Positions 5,904-9,867 of a stretch of 9,867 nt of DNA are shown here, piece after piece (position 1 is the first letter of the stretch; each line of letters opens with the position of its first letter). The DNA is taken from assembly GCA_020860745.1 (NCBI GenBank), contig JAJBTR010000089.1, positions 1 through 9,867 of the forward strand, written 5' to 3'. A program made the translations under genes and the position numbers. Source of the DNA: Lachnospiraceae bacterium (GTDB lineage Bacteria > Bacillota > Clostridia > Lachnospirales > Lachnospiraceae). The notes beneath the pieces are model-generated. The model was not told where the DNA came from. It saw only the letters and a list, made by a program, of their open reading frames with translations, and did not search any database.

Positions 5904-8234
5904 TCAGCTTAAGCCCCTGCGGAGCCTTTCCATATGCAGTTCCTCGTGAAGCTGGCGTTTAACCTGCTCCGCCAGAGTCGCCGCGCTCTCCGCCGCACCG
6001 GCCCGCTTTATTTTCTGTGAAAGCTGCTGTTCCAGTTCATCCAGACGGCTGTTGATCTGCTTCTGAACATTTTTTCTCTCCGTGCTTTCCTCCTGCACAC
6101 GGATCTGCGTCTGCGTCAGTATACTCTGCATAGCGGTGTTATCTGTGTAAACCCTCGGGCTCTCCTCCCGCTCGCCATAGGGAGAATCCCCCGCCTTATC
6201 ACTCTGATTCAGAGTCAGGTGCGCCTCTGTATCGTTTGCGATTCCGGTCAGACCGGGATTCGCTGCATTTGCTGCCGTTTTCGCCTCCGGATTTAAAATA
6301 TCCCCGGAAGCCATACGCACCATCTGTCTGACTGTTCTCCCGGGATCCCCGTCATACAATGAACCGTCTTCCTCCCGTTCTGTCTGCGTCTGACGGTCGC
6401 CGTTCGCTGCATACACTGCCCGGAAGCGGTGCGCCCATTCGCCGGACCGCACTCTGCGCTCCCTCTCATAAGTCAGAACTCTCTCCCGCGCGCTTCTATA
6501 CTCTTCTTCTGTACGGATTCTTTCTCCCGGGATGGGAATAGGAGCCAGGTTCGTCAATGTCCCGCTGTCCGGGTAGGCTGTTCCCTGATCCGTGTAAGTT
6601 CCCCTCTGAACGAAGTCCTTTCGGTTCTGACCATGCGTCTGTCCCTGATTCTGTGCCCTGCTCCCTGTCTGTTCCGTGCGTAGAAATGCAACCAAAGATT
6701 GTCCCGCCCGGGCATTCTGCTGCTCCTGCATTTGCCGGTACACCGACTCCGACAGCTGTCTTACAAACTGCGGGTATTCCTCCGCATCCAGAGTCCCGAC
6801 CCGGTCCACCATCTTTCGGATTGTCCTGTCCTGCAGAATGCCATCCTCGTAGGACAGGTGAAAATCATCCCGGCCGGTCTGAACACTGATCTGCCGGCTG
6901 ATCTGCTCTTCCATACTTCTGAGCCGGCTGCGCATTTTCCCCATCTCAATCTGTCTGCGGATATCCGTCGGCTGCATCGCCTGACCCGCGCGTATTTCCT
7001 CCATGTACCGCGAAACCTCAGCCGTTTTTCCATCCTGATCCGCGGAATCTCTCTCTTCTCTCAGAATAAGTTCAGTGGAGGCCTTTTCCTCTGATTCAGA
7101 AATATTATATCTTTCGTATCCGGTGACTGTGTCATCTCTTCGGTCAGCTCCGGTTACTGTGTCATTTCCCCGGTCAGCTCCGATCGCCGTGCCATTTTCC
7201 TGGTCAGCTCCGATCACCGTGCCATTTTCCTGGTCAGTTCCGGTAACTATGCCATCTGCACGTTCGACTCCGGAAGCCGTGTCGCTTTCCTGGCCGCCTC
7301 CGTGTCCCGCGTAAACCAGCAGTGCTCTGCCCCACTCCCGGAATTCTTTTTCCTGCGCGCTTTCCGCCGCGTACCCTGTTCCGGCAGCTTCCGTTTGCGC
7401 CGCTCTCCGGATTCTCTCCCTGTCCCCTTCTGGCAGAGTACCTGTCACAGTTTCCGTTTGCGCTGTTCTCCGGATTCTTTCCCTGTCCTCTTCTGGCAGG
7501 GTGCCTGTCATGACCCCCGGTATATACTCTCCGTTATCCGGAAATCCCTGAACCGGTATGTGCTCACTTCTGTCCGGCTGTCTCTGTACCAGGTATGGGC
7601 TGTCTGTCGGTGCGGCAGTCTGACCCGGCATGAGCTCTTTTCTATCCGGCTGTCTCTGTGCCAGGTATGGGCTGTCTGTCAATGCGGCATTCTGACCCGG
7701 TATGAAATTTCTCCTGTCCGATTCTCTCTGTCCCGGATAGGAGCTGTCTGTCAATGTATCTGTATGTACCAGCTGCAGCGGTTCCCCGCTGTAGTGTTGA
7801 TTTTGATTTACTTTCTCAATTGCGGTGCGGCTTCCCTGACGCTCCTGCCACCGCAAAACTACGGTTTCCGAAAGTTCCCTGACAAACCGCGGATACTCCT
7901 CCGCGTCCAGAGTCACGACATGCTCCATCATCCTCCGGATCGTCCTGTTCTGCAGAATGGAGTCCTTATATGTCAGATGAAAATCGTCCCGTCCCGTCCG
8001 GACGCCAATCTCCCGGCTGACCTGCTCCTCCATACTCCGCAAAAAACTGCGCATTTTTTCCTGGTCGGCCCTCTCACCTTCAAAAGCCTTTCCGTTTATC
8101 CGCTCATCTCCGAAAACGGTATCATCAGCATCCTCTGTCTGACCGTCCGCGTATCCCGCATAGACCAACAGCGCTCTGCCCCATTCACGATAATGATTTT
8201 CCCGAACGCTATCTGCCGCCGCATTCCCCATCAC
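5904..8234 (-). CDS. Modular repeat protein, downstream fragment
   Basis: This is 776 codons if started at GTG 8234, but no ribosome site is present and the frame continues upstream as ILRAAEPEIPASAV, so the start is probably internal. It holds EWGRALLVYAG (14-27), a 75-residue domain (60-138), three 24-residue repeats (165-228), two 21-residue repeats with DRERIRR (about 243-284), a second EWGRALLVYAG (297-310), six 10-residue repeats like NGTVIGADQE, YNISESEEKASTELILREER (about 376-395) and a third domain (433-508). A Gln/Gly-rich linker, a degenerate EW....VYA motif (about 599-609) and a charged C-terminal coiled coil (about 716-776) follow. The stop is TGA. Confidence 0.75.
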   Translation of the reverse strand: MMGNAAADSVRENHYREWGRALLVYAGYADGQTEDADDTVFGDERINGKAFEGERADQEKMRSFLRSMEEQVSREIGVRTGRDDFHLTYKDSILQNRTIRRMMEHVVTLDAEEYPRFVRELSETVVLRWQERQGSRTAIEKVNQNQHYSGEPLQLVHTDTLTDSSYPGQRESDRRNFIPGQNAALTDSPYLAQRQPDRKELMPGQTAAPTDSPYLVQRQPDRSEHIPVQGFPDNGEYIPGVMTGTLPEEDRERIRRTAQTETVTGTLPEGDRERIRRAAQTEAAGTGYAAESAQEKEFREWGRALLVYAGHGGGQESDTASGVERADGIVTGTDQENGTVIGADQENGTAIGADRGNDTVTGADRRDDTVTGYERYNISESEEKASTELILREERDSADQDGKTAEVSRYMEEIRAGQAMQPTDIRRQIEMGKMRSRLRSMEEQISRQISVQTGRDDFHLSYEDGILQDRTIRKMVDRVGTLDAEEYPQFVRQLSESVYRQMQEQQNARAGQSLVAFLRTEQTGSRAQNQGQTHGQNRKDFVQRGTYTDQGTAYPDSGTLTNLAPIPIPGERIRTEEEYRSARERVLTYERERRVRSGEWAHRFRAVYAANGDRQTQTEREEDGSLYDGDPGRTVRQMVRMASGDILNPEAKTAANAANPGLTGIANDTEAHLTLNQSDKAGDSPYGEREESPRVYTDNTAMQSILTQTQIRVQEESTERKNVQKQINSRLDELEQQLSQKIKRAGAAESAATLAEQVKRQLHEELHMERLRRGLS
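6711..6938 (-). repeat. 75-residue domain, copy 3 of the dispersed repeat
   Basis: It encodes SRLRSMEEQISRQISVQTGR, DDFHLSYEDGILQDRTIRKM and TLDAEEYPQFVRQLSESV. It is more diverged than copies 1 and 2 and is followed by a unique Gln-rich linker in place of the 24-residue repeats. Confidence 0.83.
7111..7290 (-). repeat. 30-bp tandem repeat, about six units
   Basis: Units phase exactly at 7141, 7171, 7201, 7231 and 7261, with a diverged unit at 7111. They encode 10-residue repeats such as NGTVIGADQE, NGTAIGADRG and DDTVTGADRR, a polar, probably extended or turn-rich linker. Units at 7171 and 7201 are nearly identical in DNA, suggesting recent duplication. Confidence 0.88.
7389..7514 (-). repeat. 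63-bp direct repeat, two units
   Basis: Two adjacent 63-bp copies (7389-7451, 7452-7514) encode TGTLPEEDRERIRRTAQTE and TGTLPEGDRERIRRAAQTE. A single diverged copy lies at the frame junction near 8274. Confidence 0.85.
7551..7742 (-). repeat. 72-bp tandem repeat, downstream array
   Basis: Two full units and one partial unit with exact 72-bp phase (for example 7571, 7643, 7715) encode SYPGQRESDRRNFIPGQNAA, PYLAQRQPDRKELMPGQTAA and PYLVQRQPDRSEHIPVQG. It is paralogous to the array at 8309-8500 and placed at the same point after the 75-residue domain. Confidence 0.82.
7821..8057 (-). repeat. 75-residue domain, copy 2 of the dispersed repeat
   Basis: It encodes SFLRSMEEQVSREIGVRTGR, DDFHLTYKDSILQNRTIRRM and TLDAEEYPRFVRELSETV. 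It is the closest relative of copy 1 and is followed by the same GEPLQ.VH.DTLT.SSY linker. Its module lacks the ESEE.AS.ELILREE motif found before copies 1 and 3. Confidence 0.85.
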
Positions 8235-8266
8235 GGCAGATGCAGGAATTTCCGGTTCTGCTGCTC

Positions 8267-9867
8267 TCAGGATTCTCTCTCCTCTTCCGACTGGGTGCCT
8301 GTCATGGCTCCCGGTATGTATCCACTCCGGTTCGGTTCTTCCCGCCCCGGATAAGATCCGTCTGTCGGCGTGACTGTCTGACCCGATAAATGGTCACTCC
8401 TGTCCGAGTCTCCCTGCCCCGGAGAAGATCCGTCTGTCGGCGGGACTGTCTGACCCGGTATACTCCCGCTCCTGTCCGATTCTCCCTGTACCGAATATGA
8501 ACTTTCTGTCAATGTATCTGCGTGTACCATCTGCAGCGGTTCCCCGCTGTCGGGTTGATTTTCTTTCTCAATTGCAGAGCGGCTTCCCTGATACTCCCGC
8601 CACTGCAGCAATACAGACTCCGACAGTTCCCTTACAAATCGCGGATATTCCTCCGCGTCCAGAGCCGCCACATGCTCCATCATCCTCCGGACTGTCCTGT
8701 TCTGTAAAATGGAGTCCCCATATATCAGGCGGAAATCATCCCGTCCTGTCTGAATGCTGATCTCCCGGCTGACCTGCTCTTCCATGCTTCGCAGCAGGCT
8801 GCCCATTTTCTCCCAGTCTTCCTGTGTTATCCCGTCTGTCCGGGCTTTCTGCGTTGTCCCGTCTGCCTGGGCTTCCCGCATTGTCCCATCTGTCCGGGCT
8901 GTCTGTGTTGTCCCGTCTGCACGGTCTTCCTGTTTTAGTTCTTCTGCGTAATCAATCCGCTTTGTATCATCTGCCTGACCGAACCGCTTTGTCTCTTCTA
9001 TATAGCCAGTCCGCTCTGTCTCATCCGTCTGAGCCAGCCGTATTGTCTCACCTGTCTGCCGCGGCTCACCAGTCAGGGGTTTCTGATTTGTCCCGCCTGT
9101 TAGTTTTATCTCGTCCGCCCGTCCTGTCCGAGCTTCCTGATCTATCTGAAATATCTGAGTTGCCTCATACGCACGTACTGACGTACTGCGTAATTCTGCG
9201 GGCTGCAACGCCTGTTCCTCACTCTCTTCCCGCACGTTCCATGGGCTTTCAGGCTCTTTTTCATCCCAATGAGCGAAACCTCTCTCTTCTTCTCTCAGGA
9301 TAAGTTCAGCAGAGGCATATTCCTCCGACTCATCGATTCTATATTGTTTGTATCCGGGATCTGCGCTGTCTTCCCGACCGTCTCCGGAAGCAATATCATC
9401 TTCCAGTCCGTCTCCCGCGTAAGCCAGCAGCGCTTCGCTCCATTCCCGGAGCTCCATTTCCCGGATGCTTTCCGCCGCTGTATTTTCTGCATTTCCTGTT
9501 TCGGAGCTTCTGGCTTCTCCAGCCAGCTCAGTGTACGGCGCCTCTTCTGCAGTCTCTTCTTCTGCCTGGCCGCCTCTGAGAGCTCTGGTTTCCGTCTCAC
9601 GCAAAACATCCCGGTATTTTTCGAGAGAACTTTCCTCCCCTTTCCGGATGTTTTCCCGTAATTCAACGAGTCTCCGACTTACATTCTGATTCATATCACC
9701 GGAACTTTTCAGAATCCGGCGGATTTCCGTGTTGCTTTCAGCAAATTCTCTTTCCGCAGGCGGCAATTCTTCCAGCACCTGCCGGATAATGTCCTCCCCG
9801 CTTTCCTCTTCCTCCTGTTCGCGAATCTCCCGCAAATCCTCCGCAAGCTGCCTGCAAACTCTCACAG
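8267..9867 (-). CDS. Modular repeat protein, upstream fragment (5' partial)
   Basis: The frame is open from the window edge to TGA 8267; the GTG at 9865 is simply the first start-like codon and is not supported as a real start. From the N-terminal side it shows an acidic helical region (EIREQEEEESGEDIIRQVLE), a degenerate copy of the 75-residue domain (about residues 20-75), an EWSEALLAYAG motif (137-151), YRIDESEEYASAELILREEE (about 175-194), nine 9-residue repeats (272-352), a clear domain copy (355-432) and 24-residue repeats (456-519). It ends TGTQSEEERES. The sister repeats read PEEDRERIRR at the same place, so the stop is caused by a lost frame. Confidence 0.7.
   Translation of the reverse strand, partial: VRVCRQLAEDLREIREQEEEESGEDIIRQVLEELPPAEREFAESNTEIRRILKSSGDMNQNVSRRLVELRENIRKGEESSLEKYRDVLRETETRALRGGQAEEETAEEAPYTELAGEARSSETGNAENTAAESIREMELREWSEALLAYAGDGLEDDIASGDGREDSADPGYKQYRIDESEEYASAELILREEERGFAHWDEKEPESPWNVREESEEQALQPAELRSTSVRAYEATQIFQIDQEARTGRADEIKLTGGTNQKPLTGEPRQTGETIRLAQTDETERTGYIEETKRFGQADDTKRIDYAEELKQEDRADGTTQTARTDGTMREAQADGTTQKARTDGITQEDWEKMGSLLRSMEEQVSREISIQTGRDDFRLIYGDSILQNRTVRRMMEHVAALDAEEYPRFVRELSESVLLQWREYQGSRSAIEKENQPDSGEPLQMVHADTLTESSYSVQGESDRSGSIPGQTVPPTDGSSPGQGDSDRSDHLSGQTVTPTDGSYPGREEPNRSGYIPGAMTGTQSEEERES
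8274..8281 (-). other. GA dinucleotide run at the frame junction of the repeat protein
   Basis: The coding strand reads GAAGAG followed by (GA)4 and ATCC. In the paralogous unit (about 7480-7500) the peptide is EEDRERIRR. Adding four bases (two GA units), or one base, restores EEERERILR and joins the two long frames. GA-run slippage is therefore the likely origin of the split. Confidence 0.65.
8309..8500 (-). repeat. 72-bp tandem repeat, upstream array
   Basis: Two full units and one partial unit encode 24 residues each: SYSVQGESDRSGSIPGQTVP, SSPGQGDSDRSDHLSGQTVT, then SYPGREEPNRSGYIPG. The same repeat family recurs at 7551-7742. Confidence 0.8.
8570..8803 (-). repeat. 75-residue domain, copy 1 of the dispersed repeat
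   Basis: It encodes SLLRSMEEQVSREISIQTGR, DDFRLIYGDSILQNRTVRRM and ALDAEEYPRFVRELSESV. DNA is closely similar to the copies at 7821-8057 and 6711-6938, so these are internal duplications and not only protein-level similarity. Alternating charged and hydrophobic residues suggest a small helical domain. Confidence 0.85.
8810..9052 (-). repeat. 27-bp tandem repeat, nine units
   Basis: Nine consecutive 27-bp units encode 9-residue repeats, for example DETERTGYI, DDTKRIDYA, DGTTQTART, DGTMREAQA and DGTTQKART. The units nearest the following domain are the most alike. The unit length is a multiple of three, so copy-number changes keep the frame. Confidence 0.85.

Larger units (their letters stand above)
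5904..9867 (-). pseudogene. Giant modular repeat protein of the eCIS operon, 5' end outside window, split by one frame change
   Basis: I do not recognise this protein. Joined across the frame change near 8274, the visible part exceeds 1,320 residues and continues past the right edge. It is strongly hydrophilic, rich in Glu, Arg, Gln, Thr and Asp, with no evident signal peptide or membrane segment. It is built from repeated parts: an EWGRALLVYAG motif, a Y.I.ESEE.AS.ELILREE motif, and a roughly 75-residue helical-looking domain (RSMEEQ(I/V)SR, then TGRDDFHL.Y.DSILQ, RTIRRMM, TLDAEEYPRFVR). Tandem repeats separate these. The C-terminal 60 residues are a predicted coiled coil ending VKRQLHEELHMERLRRGLS. 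It lies directly before the LysM gene in the same orientation, so it is probably co-expressed with the particle. It could be a structural, assembly or decorating factor; none of these is shown. Confidence 0.65.

Noticed and set aside
7111..7290. CRISPR-like array
   Set aside because: The 30-bp units are directly contiguous without unique spacers and encode an in-frame decapeptide repeat.
7302..8354. Plus-strand reading frame of 350 codons
   Set aside because: Antisense to the repeat protein; repeats appear in it only because the DNA itself is repetitive.

Overview
The window is an internal part of an extracellular contractile injection system (eCIS, Afp/PVC/MAC-like phage-tail relative). All recognisable genes are on the minus strand and read from the right edge to the left edge. 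The order is a very long repeat-rich protein, a tube-adaptor protein with a LysM domain (Afp7-like), a hub protein of the phage late-control gpD family (Afp8 N-terminal-like), a separate gp5/VgrG-type spike, gp25, and a baseplate J-like wedge protein (Afp11-like) that runs off the left edge. Strong AGGAGG-type ribosome sites, close packing and an ATGA overlap indicate one operon. Those ribosome sites and the protein style suggest a moderately GC-rich Gram-positive bacterium, perhaps a Clostridia or Lachnospiraceae member. That placement is inference; no taxonomic marker is present.

Layout from right to left on the minus strand: 9867-5904 is a modular, tandem-repeat protein, open at the window edge and split by a frame change near 8274. 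5867-5190 is the intact LysM baseplate protein. 5089-4029 is the gpD-like hub, split by a -1 frame change near 4513-4532. 4032-3253 is the intact spike. 3172-2756 is gp25, split by an in-frame TAA. 2711-1 is the baseplate J-like protein, split by frame changes at a T7 run (2504-2510) and an A6G run (1061-1067). The last 347 codons of that gene reach the left edge without a stop.

The conserved genes would build the eCIS baseplate. The spike and gpD-like hub form the central tip, the LysM protein links hub to tube, and gp25 with the J-like protein forms the wedge that triggers sheath contraction. The giant repeat protein has no role I can name. It carries at least three copies of an about 75-residue helical-looking domain, separated by in-frame 27-, 30-, 63- and 72-bp tandem repeats, and ends in a charged predicted coiled coil.

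The most striking feature is that four of the six genes are interrupted, each by very small lesions, while homology continues on both sides. Four of the five lesions lie in mononucleotide or GA-dinucleotide runs. One run is exactly A_AAA_AAG in the zero frame, the dnaX-type -1 slippery heptamer, and a -1 shift there would restore the protein. Assembly error, recent decay and recoding or phase switching cannot be separated from the sequence alone.
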